From contig NZ_ALAP01000074.1 of the NCBI RefSeq assembly GCF_000280905.1, positions 1 through 64,000 of the forward strand: a stretch of 64,000 nt of DNA. Reading direction: 5' to 3'. The position numbers were made by a program, and so were the translations under genes. The notes under the pieces are model-generated. The model made no database searches and was not told the DNA's origin. It saw only the letters and a list, made by a program, of their open reading frames with translations. This document shows positions 15,794-24,838 of the stretch, in pieces. Source of the DNA: Streptomyces sp. AA1529 (lineage in GTDB: Bacteria; Actinomycetota; Actinomycetes; Streptomycetales; Streptomycetaceae). How positions within the stretch are numbered: position 1 is the stretch's first letter; each line of letters begins with the position of its first letter.

Positions 15794-18700
15794 TCACCTC
15801 CCCGCCCGCGCACCCAGCGCCGTCAACAACTCGCCATTGCCACGCCGCACCTCAGCCCGCGCGATATCCGTGATCTCCCGATCGCCGACGAACACCTGCA
15901 CCTGGAGGTCGCCGAGGCTGCCGCCGTCCGACCCGCGCACAGCCGCACCCGACAGCGCTGCGAGCTGCTGCGTCGTCAGTACGGGCTCCGGCCGCCCGGT
16001 GCCGTTGTAGGCCAGGTTCAGGCCCGGTTCGAGGTAGCCGCCGCTGTCGTACCAGTTGGTCCGCACCGAATGACCCCACGCCTTCGAGGGGCTCCCGTAG
16101 CGGCCCTTGATGTACTTCAGACCCCACTTGATCTGCGTGAGCGCGTTCGTCTTCCAGTCCGCCCCAGCCGACCGCATCTTGCTCGCCGGGAGAGCCTGCG
16201 GAATGCCGTAGGCCCCCGATGAGGGATTGCGGGCGTTCCAGCGCCAGCCGGACTCCTTGGTCCACAGCTTGTCGAGCGGTGGCCACTGCTTCTGCGACCA
16301 GCCGTACTCGCCGAGCATCTGCCGGGCCGCCGACTTGGCGCCCGCAGAGCCCTTGACGCTGCCACCGCCCCGAGCCGGCAGAAAGCCGTACCAGTTGCTC
16401 CCGAACAGCGGACTGTTGTAGCCGCGGGCGCGGGAACCGACGACGACGCCGTCACCGCCGCGGGACTCCACGTGGGTGCCCGCCAGCGTGCCGGCCGTGT
16501 GGCCCTTGCCCTTGTTCGTGATGCCGACCTGGAAGGGGCTCTTGGCGTGGTATTTCCAGCCCGCGGGGGCGTGCTTCCCCTGGAACGAGAACGTCGACCA
16601 GAGCCGCCCCTTCGGGCTCTTGCCCTGGATGACCTTCTGGATGCCGGACATGAACCCGGAGCAGTCCCAGCTCGGGTTGCCCGCGCCGCCCCACTGGTAC
16701 GGCTTCCCGGCCTGCGAGCGCGCCCACTTCAACGCGCGGGCAACACCTTGGCCGCCCAGCTCCGAGGTCTCCGACCCCTTGATGGCGGACAGCGCCTCGT
16801 TGAGGAGCCCGGTAGGAACGGCCTTGGCCAAGCTGCCCCAGCCCTTGGTGCCTCCCGGCACCTTGTTGATCAGCGACCGGATCGGCTTCGCCGCCGCCGA
16901 CGCGGCCTTGTACACGCCGCCCAGGGCCGCGTCCTTCAGCTTGCCCAGGCCCTTGGAGACCGACCCGGCGACCGCACGCGCACCCCCGGCGAGCCGCTCG
17001 CCTGCCCCCTTGAACCAGTCGACCGCGCCACCGAAAGCGAACCCGGGCACACCTCCGGCCGCGGGAGCCGGACCGCTCTGGCCCGCTCCCCCGCGGGCCG
17101 CAGCCCGAAGCCCCTCGACGGCACCGTGCCCGCCAGCTCCCTGCACTTCCTTCGCGGTCCACACGTGCTCGCCGCGGGACAGCCGTGCGGGGATGCTGTC
17201 GGACGTCGCCGTACCCGGGCCGTGGACAGCGCCGCCGGTGGCGAACTTGAACACCGGCAGCTTCTTGATCGGCAGGACCTTCGCGGCCGTGTTCCACAGG
17301 CCGCGGATCCCCCTGTTGTACACGAAGTCGATCACCCATTTGATGGGCTTCTTCGTCAGGCTCTTGATCTTCGCCCAGGATTTGCCCAGCGCGTCCTTCG
17401 CCTTCCGGAAGCTGTCCGCCACCTTCCCGACGGCGGACTTGATGGCGTTGAACGCCGGCCGGATGCCCTTCTCCCAGGCGACGCGGATCGCCGTCCGGAT
17501 GCCCGACCAGACAGGCTTGATGATGTTCTTCCACAGCCACTTGAAGACGCCCGCCATCGTGCGGATCGCCGACTTCACGAAGCCGAAGTAGCGCTTGACG
17601 ACGTTCTGCCACCACCAGGAGATGACCTTCCCGATGCCGCGGAACACCGGCGACAGCACGTTCCGCCACAGCCACGTTGCGACCTTCGCCACCAGGCGGA
17701 ACGCACCCCGCACCAGCCCGAAGTAGCGGCGCACGATGTTCTGCCACCACCAGGTGACCACCACGGCGATCCCGTGGAACACCGGGCTCAGCACGTTGTG
17801 CCACAGCCACACGGCGATCTTCGCGACCCAGCGGATCGCGACGACCAGAGCGTTGAACACCGGCTTCAGTACCACGTTCCACGCCCACAGGGCCGCGGTC
17901 TTGATGCCCTCCCACGCCGCCTGCACCGCGGTCCGGAACCAGCCCCAGTGCTTGTAGGCGTAGATGACGATCGCGACGAGCGCGATGATCCCAATGATGA
18001 TCAGTGTGATGGGGTTGGCATTCATCACCGCGTTGAAGATGATCAGGCCGATCGTCCACAGTCGGGTCACGATCAACGCCGCGTACATGAGCTGGATCAG
18101 CCACGGCAGGGTCGTTGCGATCGACGCGATACCCCGGGCCAGCGCGCCCAGCACATCGAGGACCGGGCCCTGCAGAGGGATCAGCGCCTGCGACACGTCG
18201 AGGAACGCCCGCCCCAGGTCACCCAAGGTCGAGGCCAATTTCGGACCGAACTTCGCCGCGTAGTCCAGGAACCGCTCGAACTCAGGCGAGCCCTTCAGGC
18301 CGGTGCCCCAGTTCGCGAACCGGCCGGTGATCGACTCCATCCGCTCGGAGATGGAATCCATGTGCGGCAGAAAGGCTTGGACGATCCCGGCCATGCCCTT
18401 GAAGATCCGGCCAAAGCTGACGCCGAGGCTGACGACTGCAGGCTCGACACTGCCCTGCACGTCCGTCTTGAAGCTCTTCCACCACGGGCTCTTGAAGCCG
18501 ACCGACACCCGGTCCTGGAGTGTCTTGATGCCGCGGGCCGCCGCCAGCACCAGCGGCGTCAGGCCCGGCAGGCTGTTCTTCATCCCGTTCAGGGCCCGCG
18601 TGAAGATCGGCATCACGGCGGGCTGCAGGCTCCGCGACCAGGCGGTGAACGCCTTCCGCAGCGACACGAACGCGTTGAACGTTCCCCGCGTCGCCGGCGT

Positions 18701-20767
18701 CATCTTCGCCAACGCCGCCCGATACTTCGCCTGCGCCGCAGCAGCCTGATCCGCGCCACCCGCCGCCGACAACTCCGCCGACCGGATCTGCCGCTGCGCA
18801 CTCGACACCGCATCCGCAGCCGACTGCTGCGCCACCGCCACATTCCGGGTGGCCTCACCCACCCGCTCCTGCGCGGCAGCCACATCCCGCGCCGCCTGCG
18901 TCTGCGCGCGGGCCGCCTCCACCTGCGCGTCCCGCACCGCACGCGACCGGTCGGCCACCTGCTGCTGCGCCGACGCCAACCGCTGCTGAGCCGACCGCAC
19001 CGTGTCCGACCCGGCGACACCCGCCTTGTTCGCCGCCGCGGTCTCCGCCTTCAGCCGCTTCGTCTCGACCGTCTGGTCCCTGAGCCGTTGCACCGCCTGG
19101 TCGTAGGCGAGCTGCGCGCGGGCACGGTCGATGTCGCTGGCGCCAGCGTCCTTCCTGGTGCGAGCCAGGGCCAGTTGCGCCTCCCGCACGGACAGGGCGG
19201 CATCCCGCTGCGAGAGCTGTGCCCCAGCGAGCCGGGCGTTCAGGTCCTCCAGTTCGCGGGCGGCCTCTCGGCGCGCATCCGTCAGATCCTGCTGTGCCTG
19301 CCTGGCATCCCGCTGAGCCGACGACAATGCCCGCTCCGCGTTCTGCACCGCACGGGCAGCCGCCTCCTGCCGCTGCGCCGCGGTCGCCGCCGCAGCCGCG
19401 GCAGCCTGCCGGGCCTGACGCACCTGCCGCTGAGCCTGCGCGATCTGCCGGGCACCGTTCCGCTCCGCCGCAGCCAGCGCTTGCTGGGCGCTCGCCTGCG
19501 TCAGGGCATGCCGGGCCGCCTGCGCAGACGCCTGACCGCCGGACGCGGTCGCCCGCGACGCCGCCTCCTGCGCCGCCTTCTGCGCCTGCAGCGCACCGGC
19601 AATGTCCTTCACCGCGGGGACCGCGACCGCGGCCAGAGCACCCACACCGGCCGCCGCGACGGTGGCCGCCGCGGTGACCGCGCCGAGGCCCGCCGCCAGG
19701 GCAGGCACCGCGGGCAGGACAGCGACGCCACCCACCGCGATCGACAGTTGAATGAGGGCCCGCACCGCGGCGGACGTGTCCACCCGCACCCGCGCCGTCT
19801 GACCGTCGAGACGGTTCACCATGGCCTGCACGGCGGCGAGCTGCGTCGCGGCAGCAGCCGCGTCCACCCGCACCGCCACGTCCGCGTCCGAGGCGGAAAG
19901 CCGCTCCAGCCGGCCCTGCAGTTCGGTGATTTTCGCCTGGGCGGTGGCCGCGTCGATATCGATGCCGACCCGCACGTCCCGCAGCGCCGTCAGCTGGGCC
20001 CGCAGGCTGGCGATCTCGCCCTGTGCGGGGGTGGTGTCCGCCCCGATGTTGATGTTGGGGAGGGACGACTCTGCCTGCTGCACCGCGGCACGAATCCGCT
20101 GCCCGAACGTGCCGTCCGTCTCCAGGCGGATCGTGGTGCGGTCCGCCGAGATCCGGTCCAGCTCTGCACGCACCTCGGCGAGCTGCGCCCGCGCCGCGGC
20201 CGTGTCGGCCCGCACAGTCGGGTTGGGGTGGGCGGCACCCAGCCGCCGCAGTTGGTCCTCCAGCTCTGTGATTTCGGTGCGGGCCTCGCCCGTGTCGATA
20301 TCGACACCGATCCTCTTGCCTGCCAGCGTCTCCATGCGGGCGCGCAGGGCCTGCAGGTCGGAGTCCGCCTCGGACGTGTCAGCGCCGACGGTGACGTCGG
20401 GCAGCGACCGGAACGCGGCCTCGATGCGGGCGCGGGCGCTCCTCGCGAACGCCCCGCCCGCCTGCTCGCCCTGCTTCGCCGCCGCCGGGCGGGCAGTCCG
20501 CCCGCCCTGGGTGACACCGTCCCGCAGCGCACCGCGGATCTCGGCGGTGATGCGGGCGGCGATCTGCGCGCCGATCTGCTGCCCGATCTGCAGGCCGACC
20601 TGCCCCACCTCGGACTGCATCGCCGGCCCGAAGCTGCGGCCGGCCGCCTTGCCCGCGTCCTCTCCGGCCTTTGCCGCGGCAGGCACCAGAGCCGACTTGA
20701 GGTGGTTGTAGATCCCCCGCGTGTTGGGGATGACATCGACTTCGACAGAGCCAACGCTGATCGCCAC
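15794..20767 (-). CDS. Tape measure protein with NlpC/P60 and transglycosylase domains
   Basis: The 1657-residue protein sets tail length. It has Ala/Gln/Arg coiled coil through about residue 700, hydrophobic segments at about 890-945 (LIIIGIIALVAIVIYAY) and Trp-rich repeats (LWRNVLSPVFRGI) at about 960-1120. Near the C-terminus come an NlpC/P60-like domain (catalytic Cys in WDCSGF, about 1370; His in GHTAGT) and a lytic transglycosylase domain (Glu in TKESGWRW, about 1505; SGAYGIPQAL). Both could open peptidoglycan during DNA entry. The GTG start lies inside a perfect hairpin that also holds the ribosome site. Confidence 0.9.
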   Translation of the reverse strand: MAISVGSVEVDVIPNTRGIYNHLKSALVPAAAKAGEDAGKAAGRSFGPAMQSEVGQVGLQIGQQIGAQIAARITAEIRGALRDGVTQGGRTARPAAAKQGEQAGGAFARSARARIEAAFRSLPDVTVGADTSEADSDLQALRARMETLAGKRIGVDIDTGEARTEITELEDQLRRLGAAHPNPTVRADTAAARAQLAEVRAELDRISADRTTIRLETDGTFGQRIRAAVQQAESSLPNINIGADTTPAQGEIASLRAQLTALRDVRVGIDIDAATAQAKITELQGRLERLSASDADVAVRVDAAAAATQLAAVQAMVNRLDGQTARVRVDTSAAVRALIQLSIAVGGVAVLPAVPALAAGLGAVTAAATVAAAGVGALAAVAVPAVKDIAGALQAQKAAQEAASRATASGGQASAQAARHALTQASAQQALAAAERNGARQIAQAQRQVRQARQAAAAAAATAAQRQEAAARAVQNAERALSSAQRDARQAQQDLTDARREAARELEDLNARLAGAQLSQRDAALSVREAQLALARTRKDAGASDIDRARAQLAYDQAVQRLRDQTVETKRLKAETAAANKAGVAGSDTVRSAQQRLASAQQQVADRSRAVRDAQVEAARAQTQAARDVAAAQERVGEATRNVAVAQQSAADAVSSAQRQIRSAELSAAGGADQAAAAQAKYRAALAKMTPATRGTFNAFVSLRKAFTAWSRSLQPAVMPIFTRALNGMKNSLPGLTPLVLAAARGIKTLQDRVSVGFKSPWWKSFKTDVQGSVEPAVVSLGVSFGRIFKGMAGIVQAFLPHMDSISERMESITGRFANWGTGLKGSPEFERFLDYAAKFGPKLASTLGDLGRAFLDVSQALIPLQGPVLDVLGALARGIASIATTLPWLIQLMYAALIVTRLWTIGLIIFNAVMNANPITLIIIGIIALVAIVIYAYKHWGWFRTAVQAAWEGIKTAALWAWNVVLKPVFNALVVAIRWVAKIAVWLWHNVLSPVFHGIAVVVTWWWQNIVRRYFGLVRGAFRLVAKVATWLWRNVLSPVFRGIGKVISWWWQNVVKRYFGFVKSAIRTMAGVFKWLWKNIIKPVWSGIRTAIRVAWEKGIRPAFNAIKSAVGKVADSFRKAKDALGKSWAKIKSLTKKPIKWVIDFVYNRGIRGLWNTAAKVLPIKKLPVFKFATGGAVHGPGTATSDSIPARLSRGEHVWTAKEVQGAGGHGAVEGLRAAARGGAGQSGPAPAAGGVPGFAFGGAVDWFKGAGERLAGGARAVAGSVSKGLGKLKDAALGGVYKAASAAAKPIRSLINKVPGGTKGWGSLAKAVPTGLLNEALSAIKGSETSELGGQGVARALKWARSQAGKPYQWGGAGNPSWDCSGFMSGIQKVIQGKSPKGRLWSTFSFQGKHAPAGWKYHAKSPFQVGITNKGKGHTAGTLAGTHVESRGGDGVVVGSRARGYNSPLFGSNWYGFLPARGGGSVKGSAGAKSAARQMLGEYGWSQKQWPPLDKLWTKESGWRWNARNPSSGAYGIPQALPASKMRSAGADWKTNALTQIKWGLKYIKGRYGSPSKAWGHSVRTNWYDSGGYLEPGLNLAYNGTGRPEPVLTTQQLAALSGAAVRGSDGGSLGDLQVQVFVGDREITDIARAEVRRGNGELLTALGARAGR

Positions 20768-20784
20768 GAGAGGACCCCCTCTCG
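20767..20784 (-). promoter_or_regulatory. Hairpin covering the tape measure ribosome site
   Basis: CGAGAGG and CCTCTCG pair perfectly around a four-base loop. The stem contains the GAGAGG ribosome-binding sequence and reaches the first base of the GTG start. Confidence 0.5.
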
Positions 20785-20792
20785 CAGCGGCG

Positions 20793-21559
20793 CTATGCGG
20801 CGCCTCCGTTGATGAGCTGGAACAACCGCTCGGCAGCAGCGTCCGACATGGGCGCCGTCTTCTTCTTGCGGGGCTTGGCCCCCGGGCGTCGGATCGGCTC
20901 GGGCTGATCCGGCCGCTGGCTCTTCTTCTCCGTGTTGACGCAGATCAGCGTGTACTGGAGCTGCGCCACCCGGTCCGCCAACAGCGCCAGCAACTGCTCG
21001 GCCTGCGACCAGCGGCCCTTCTCCGGCTCGCCCAGGTCCGCCTGCTCATCCAGCTCGACGTCAGACAACGAGTTGCGGATGGCGGTCATCGTGTGCGACT
21101 CCGGCGGCAGATGCTGAATCAGCACCCGCAGCCACGCCCACGTCCGACGGCCGGCCAACACGTCGGTGATGTCGTAGTGCCGGTCGATGAGATCAGCTCT
21201 TACCGCCTCCGGGTGCTCCTGCCAGACCGAGACGGCCCACCGGATTTCCCCAGGTCCTCACCCCCGGCACGGGCCGCGGCCTCCGCGAACCGGCCGATCG
21301 CGTCCATGTCCGGGTCGAGTTCCTCGTACACCTCGACGTCGTCCTCGTGGAGGACGAGCGCCATGAACGCGTCCATGTCGCCAGAGTTCAGGGCGCGGAA
21401 CGCACTCGCGCGCCAGCGGCCGGCCGGGAGAGCCCGGACGTCCTTGGTGACGCCGTCATAGCCGGCGAGGGGCACCGGCACGTAGGGGTCGTTCTCCTGC
21501 TCGGCCTCCGCCTCCTGCGCGCGGGCGGCTTCGTCGAGTTCCTTCTTCGTCGTGGGCAT
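20793..21559 (-). CDS. Tail assembly chaperone GT (product of -1 frameshift)
   Basis: Frame G (from 21559) and frame T (to 20793) join by a -1 shift on GGGGAAA at 21251-21245, giving a fusion of about 255 residues. After the shift the T part reads IRWAVSVWQEHPEAV, then TWAWLRVLIQHLPPESH, typical of gpT regions that recruit the tape measure and tail protein. The T frame has no ribosome site near the join, so it is made only as a fusion. A short ORF start at 21161 is an artefact of this frame. Confidence 0.8.
21200..21559 (-). CDS. Tail assembly chaperone G
   Basis: The 119-residue acidic protein starts at ATG 21559. It has a charged N-terminus (MPTTKKELDEAARAQEAEAE) and a helical core RWRASAFRALNSGDMDAFMALVL, as in other actinophage gpG proteins encoded between the major tail and tape measure genes. 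It ends 15 codons after the slip site in a basic tail. It acts in tail assembly and is not expected in virions. Confidence 0.8.
   Translation of the reverse strand: MPTTKKELDEAARAQEAEAEQENDPYVPVPLAGYDGVTKDVRALPAGRWRASAFRALNSGDMDAFMALVLHEDDVEVYEELDPDMDAIGRFAEAAARAGGEDLGKSGGPSRSGRSTRRR
21245..21251 (-). promoter_or_regulatory. Programmed -1 frameshift slippery heptamer
   Basis: On the coding strand the sequence is CTG GGG AAA TCC in frame G. G-GGG-AAA fits X-XXY-YYZ only if Y and X may both be G; the overlap of a G/GT pair around it makes it the most likely slip site. Confidence 0.7.
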
Positions 21560-21598
21560 AGCGCGGGCCTCTCTCTTCCGGGCGCGGGCCAAAGGGAA

Positions 21599-21638
21599 GG
21601 TGGCGGGCCGGGCCCGCGCCAGAGGGCGGCCCGCCACC
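21599..21638 (-). terminator. Terminator after major tail protein gene
   Basis: A perfect 12-bp stem GGTGGCGGGCCG with CGGCCCGCCACC and a 16-base loop lies between the major tail and G genes. Confidence 0.65.
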
Positions 21639-21652
21639 AGTCATGGGGCCCG

Positions 21653-22240
21653 TCAGGACCCGGTGTACTCGGGCGTCGCAGGCAGACGGTCCGCGTGGTA
21701 GACGGTGTTGCCCTCCGTGTCGGGATAGGCGGTGATCGTCCACTCGTAGCCGGCCGTCTCGTCCTGCTTGTGGTTCACGTCCGAGCGCTCCGACACCTCG
21801 CCCTCGGGCACGTAGAACCCCTGCATGACGTTGCCGTCGATGACGATGAACCACCAGGCGCGGCGGTCCGGCAGCGGCGACGCGGTCTCCGCGTAGGTCG
21901 TCAGCCCGTCCTCGTCGGGCGCCAGATCCGCCTCGGCGATCCGGTACTGGATGGACTTGACCGTTGTCCGGCTGGTCTCCCACGCCGTCAGGCCGAACGT
22001 GCGGACGGACTTGGTGATGGTCGTGCGCCACGGCGACGTGTAGCCCCAGGGGGTGTACTCCTCCGAGTCCTCGTCGAAGCCCTGCGTCAGGCCGTCCTCC
22101 GAGATGCCGCCGATGGGCTGCCACAGCCCCGTCGGTTGGATCAGCGGATCGCCAGGGGAGGTGGTTCCGACAGGCGCCGTCCATCCACCTCCGTTCGCAC
22201 CGATCGCTGACAAGTCCGCAGCGCGAGTGATGTTGACCAT
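21653..22240 (-). CDS. Major tail (tube) protein
   Basis: The 195-residue protein is started at ATG 22240 with GGGAG eight bases upstream, not at the earlier frame start. It begins MVNITRAADLSAIGANG, then SPGDPLIQPTGLWQPIGGIS and TITKSVRTFGLTAWETSRTTVK, and ends with a beta-rich GYEWTITAYPDTEGN; this is the pattern of tube proteins that stack as hexamers. Hairpin terminators lie on both sides, so it may have its own transcription level. Confidence 0.8.
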   Translation of the reverse strand: MVNITRAADLSAIGANGGGWTAPVGTTSPGDPLIQPTGLWQPIGGISEDGLTQGFDEDSEEYTPWGYTSPWRTTITKSVRTFGLTAWETSRTTVKSIQYRIAEADLAPDEDGLTTYAETASPLPDRRAWWFIVIDGNVMQGFYVPEGEVSERSDVNHKQDETAGYEWTITAYPDTEGNTVYHADRLPATPEYTGS

Positions 22241-22263
22241 CAGGGGGTCTCCCAACATGCGAA

Positions 22264-22285
22264 AACCCCGCACACGGGCGGGGTT
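22264..22285 (-). terminator. Intrinsic terminator before major tail gene
   Basis: AACCCCGC and GCGGGGTT form a perfect 8-bp stem with a six-base loop, followed on the minus strand by TTC. It lies 24 bases before the major tail start. Confidence 0.6.
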
Positions 22286-22315
22286 GGGTTACAGGTCCGG
22301 CGCGGGCCTGGCCGG

Positions 22316-22717
22316 TCAGGAGACCGGGTGAACGAACATCTGATACGTGGCCCCACACCTGCGCAGGGCCGTGTTCTCGTAAGGGCGGATCGCGGGCGGC
22401 GGATCCGAGGAGATTCGCCCCCACGTGGCGTTGCTGGTCATGCTGCCCCGCAGCTCACCGAGGAGCGCCCCGCGGATCGTCGCAGACAAGGCGATCGCCT
22501 CACCGCGGGTGGCGGCATACACGTCGACGTCGACGAGCGCCCGGTCCAGCCGGAACCCGTCATCACCACCAGCCGGAAGCCGCTGCACCTGCACCGCCGG
22601 CAACTCGTCCAGGAGGCTGTTGTCGAGTTCGTCGCGCACCACGACGCCGTCGCCGAGGCGCTCCTGCAGCCAGCCGATCAGCTCCAGCTCGACATCCACC
22701 GACCCGACCGCCGCCAT
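22316..22717 (-). CDS. Tail terminator-like protein
   Basis: The 133-residue protein starts at ATG 22717 in a TGATG overlap. It has VELELIGWLQERLGDGVVVRDELDN, a central beta strand (FRLDRALVDVDVYAATRGEA) and a C-terminal YQMFVHPVS. Size and position before the major tail gene fit the proteins that cap the tail tube at its head-proximal end. Confidence 0.65.
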   Translation of the reverse strand: MAAVGSVDVELELIGWLQERLGDGVVVRDELDNSLLDELPAVQVQRLPAGGDDGFRLDRALVDVDVYAATRGEAIALSATIRGALLGELRGSMTSNATWGRISSDPPPAIRPYENTALRRCGATYQMFVHPVS

Positions 22718-23046
22718 CACCGGCCACCCGCCTGCGCCGCCCGCAGCAGCACATGATGGGCGTGAACTCGTTCGGTGCCGTACTCCACCCACCGGGCATA
22801 CGGCGCCGAGTTCCACACGGTGGCCACCGCACGGTCCTTGCGGCGTCCGCCGCGGCGCGTACTCGTCGAATGCCACGACGCCTTGTACAGGCCCGGATGC
22901 GGATCCCACGCCGCCGTACCCACCGGCGAGATGCCGGCCGCCGCGTCCTTGATGACGTCGGCGCGGCGCAGCATCTCCACCTCCACCATGCGGCTACGCA
23001 GCAGCTCCCCGACACCCTTACGGGACATCTTGAACTTCGCAGCCAT
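22717..23046 (-). CDS. HK97 gp10-like head-tail joining protein
   Basis: The 109-residue protein starts at ATG 23046 with AGGAGG upstream. It has an N-terminal helix (GELLRSRMVEVEMLRRADVIK), DPHPGLYKASWHSTST and the closing VWNSAPYARWVEYGTERVHAHHVL, the usual order of HK97gp10-type proteins, which act at the head-tail interface. Confidence 0.7.
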   Translation of the reverse strand: MAAKFKMSRKGVGELLRSRMVEVEMLRRADVIKDAAAGISPVGTAAWDPHPGLYKASWHSTSTRRGGRRKDRAVATVWNSAPYARWVEYGTERVHAHHVLLRAAQAGGR

Positions 23047-23055
23047 GCGCACCTC

Positions 23056-23418
23056 CTAGCCAGTGACCCGGTCGGCAGCGAACTGCACCGGCCCCGCGGT
23101 GCCGGTGAACGGGTTGCGGCCCCAGTCGCCCGGCTGCCCGGTCACCTCGCACACCTCCCCGCGGATACGGAACTGGTCCGTCGTCAGCACATCGCTCCCG
23201 GGCGGCGTGTAGACCGTGTAGCCGACGATGACTGTGTCCCGGCCCGTCTGCTCCGGGCCACCCACCGCAGGCGTCTCCGCCCGCGGCGTCACCACACAGC
23301 CCGGCATGGTTGTCTCCACCAGCGGCCCCGGAATCGGCTGACCCCGCGGATCCCGGCCCGGCGACTCCCCGCGCCGCAGACGCACCACCGTCTCCCCATA
23401 CGGGTACGGGGCGGGCAT
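23056..23418 (-). CDS. Head-tail stopper-like protein
   Basis: The 120-residue protein starts at ATG 23418, overlapping the previous stop as TGATG. It begins MPAPYPYGETVVRLRRGE, has a Pro/Gly-rich middle and a DVLTTDQFRIRGEVCEVTG beta region, like small stopper proteins (SPP1 gp16/HK97 gp7 class). The assignment is from order and fold hints. Confidence 0.6.
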   Translation of the reverse strand: MPAPYPYGETVVRLRRGESPGRDPRGQPIPGPLVETTMPGCVVTPRAETPAVGGPEQTGRDTVIVGYTVYTPPGSDVLTTDQFRIRGEVCEVTGQPGDWGRNPFTGTAGPVQFAADRVTG

Positions 23419-23834
23419 CAGACCCAGCCCCAGCCAGGCTCGTACTCCAGGCCCGGCCCGTAGGAGTCGTCGATCGGATACGTCGGCGACGGGTCCGCGG
23501 TGTCCGGCGTCGGATCGACCGTGAACGCCCCACCCCGGCCCGCCATCGACTTCAAGGCGGACTTGTCGGCCTTCGTCAGGTACAGGCCGCCGGACCCCTG
23601 CGGGCGCTGCACCGACATCGGACCGATCGTCTCGTAGGACACCTGCTGCGGGTTCACATACGCGCGGGCTGAAGCCGACAACACCACAGCCTTCGCACCG
23701 TCCGGCAGCGGCGTCACCACCGACAGACACAAGTTCGTGGCCTGCTGCAGCAGCAGATCCGCCCGAGCCCCCTGAATCTCGTCGAGACCCAGATACAGGG
23801 CCAGATCCTCCGCAGACGGCACCGTGTACGCCAT
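23418..23834 (-). CDS. Head-tail adaptor (connector) protein
   Basis: The 138-residue protein starts at ATG 23834 with AGGAG upstream. The helical first half (SAEDLALYLGLDEIQGARAD, LLLQQATNLCLSVV) and the PDGAKAVVLSASARAYVNP segment fit the gp6/gp15 adaptor family, which docks on the portal. The acidic Tyr/Trp-rich tail is unusual. Confidence 0.7.
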   Translation of the reverse strand: MAYTVPSAEDLALYLGLDEIQGARADLLLQQATNLCLSVVTPLPDGAKAVVLSASARAYVNPQQVSYETIGPMSVQRPQGSGGLYLTKADKSALKSMAGRGGAFTVDPTPDTADPSPTYPIDDSYGPGLEYEPGWGWV

Positions 23835-23846
23835 CAGGGTCTCCTC

Positions 23847-24836
23847 TCAGGCGAGGGCCTCGACGGTGTCGCACCAGTCCGCCAGCTCGGCCGCCGGATC
23901 CAGCTCCCGGGACCGGGCACGGGCCCGCTTCGCCGCCAGCCGGTACTCGGCCGGATCGCCCAGCAGCCGCCGCAGTACCGCCTCGTAGCCATCCGGGTCG
24001 TTGCGGTCGACGAAAATCCCGGCCTCGCCCAGCGACTCGCACAGCCCCGGCGTCGGATGCGCCACCACCGGAATCCCGGAAGCGAGCGCCTCACAGCCGG
24101 CCCGGCCCCACGACTCATACGAGGACGGCATCAGCAGCACCCGCGTGCGGGCATACACCTGCTGCGCCATGTCCTCCCCCGGCACCTGCGGCACGACTTC
24201 GACGTTGTCGAGGCCGTCGTAGTCGACCTGCTCGCCGTAGGCGCCGCGGACCGCGAGGAACTGCTGCTTCGGCATCCGCTCCGCCAGCCGCTTCAGCACG
24301 CTGCCGCCCTTGGCTTCACAGCAGTTGATGAGCGTCACCGCCCCGCCCGGCTTCGCCTTGTACTCGGCGGCGAACACCGGAGGCCGCACGATGATGGACT
24401 CCGACGGCCGGATCGACTTCGGATACTCGGCGAAGAACAGCTCCGCCTCGGCCTCCATCCAGCGGCTGTTGTACACCGCCAGCGCCGTCTGCCCCGCCGC
24501 CGCATCCCGGAACGTCGTCCTGTGCGTGTTGTGGCAGATCACCACCATCGGCTTGCCGTAGCCGCGGGCCAGAGACGCCGTCGATGGCACGCACTCCAGA
24601 TGCGACACCAGCACATCCGCCCTGCGCACCGCCGAAGCGAAGTCCAAGCGGGCCTCCAGCGGCACGATGCGGATGCCCCGATACTCGTAGACCTCATGGG
24701 CCTTCCCGTACCGGGACAGCCACACCTCCACCTCGTGGCCGCGCTCCACCAGCGGGCGCAGCATGCTGATGAGCATGTGCTCGGCGCCCGCGTTGTGCTC
24801 CGGCGGTGCCGCGTGCACGCGGGCGACGAGCCTCAC
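23847..24836 (-). CDS. GT-B fold glycosyltransferase (GT4-like)
   Basis: The 329-residue enzyme starts at GTG 24836, three bases after the capsid stop. The N-terminal Rossmann domain has MRLVARVHAAPPEHNAGAEH, with the acceptor-side Gly-Ala-Glu loop, and VVICHNTH. The C-terminal domain has ESWGRAGCEALASGIPVV, the E-x7-E motif that contacts the nucleotide-sugar. Members move a sugar from UDP/GDP-sugar to an acceptor. Its place between major capsid and adaptor genes suggests it glycosylates a virion protein; this is inference. Confidence 0.8.
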   Translation of the reverse strand: MRLVARVHAAPPEHNAGAEHMLISMLRPLVERGHEVEVWLSRYGKAHEVYEYRGIRIVPLEARLDFASAVRRADVLVSHLECVPSTASLARGYGKPMVVICHNTHRTTFRDAAAGQTALAVYNSRWMEAEAELFFAEYPKSIRPSESIIVRPPVFAAEYKAKPGGAVTLINCCEAKGGSVLKRLAERMPKQQFLAVRGAYGEQVDYDGLDNVEVVPQVPGEDMAQQVYARTRVLLMPSSYESWGRAGCEALASGIPVVAHPTPGLCESLGEAGIFVDRNDPDGYEAVLRRLLGDPAEYRLAAKRARARSRELDPAAELADWCDTVEALA

Positions 24837-24838
24837 GT

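Noticed and set aside
16472..20812. Very long rightward ORF of 1446 codons
   Set aside because: It is antisense to the tape measure gene. Composition is Arg/Pro/Gln-rich without domains, as expected of GC-rich shadow frames.
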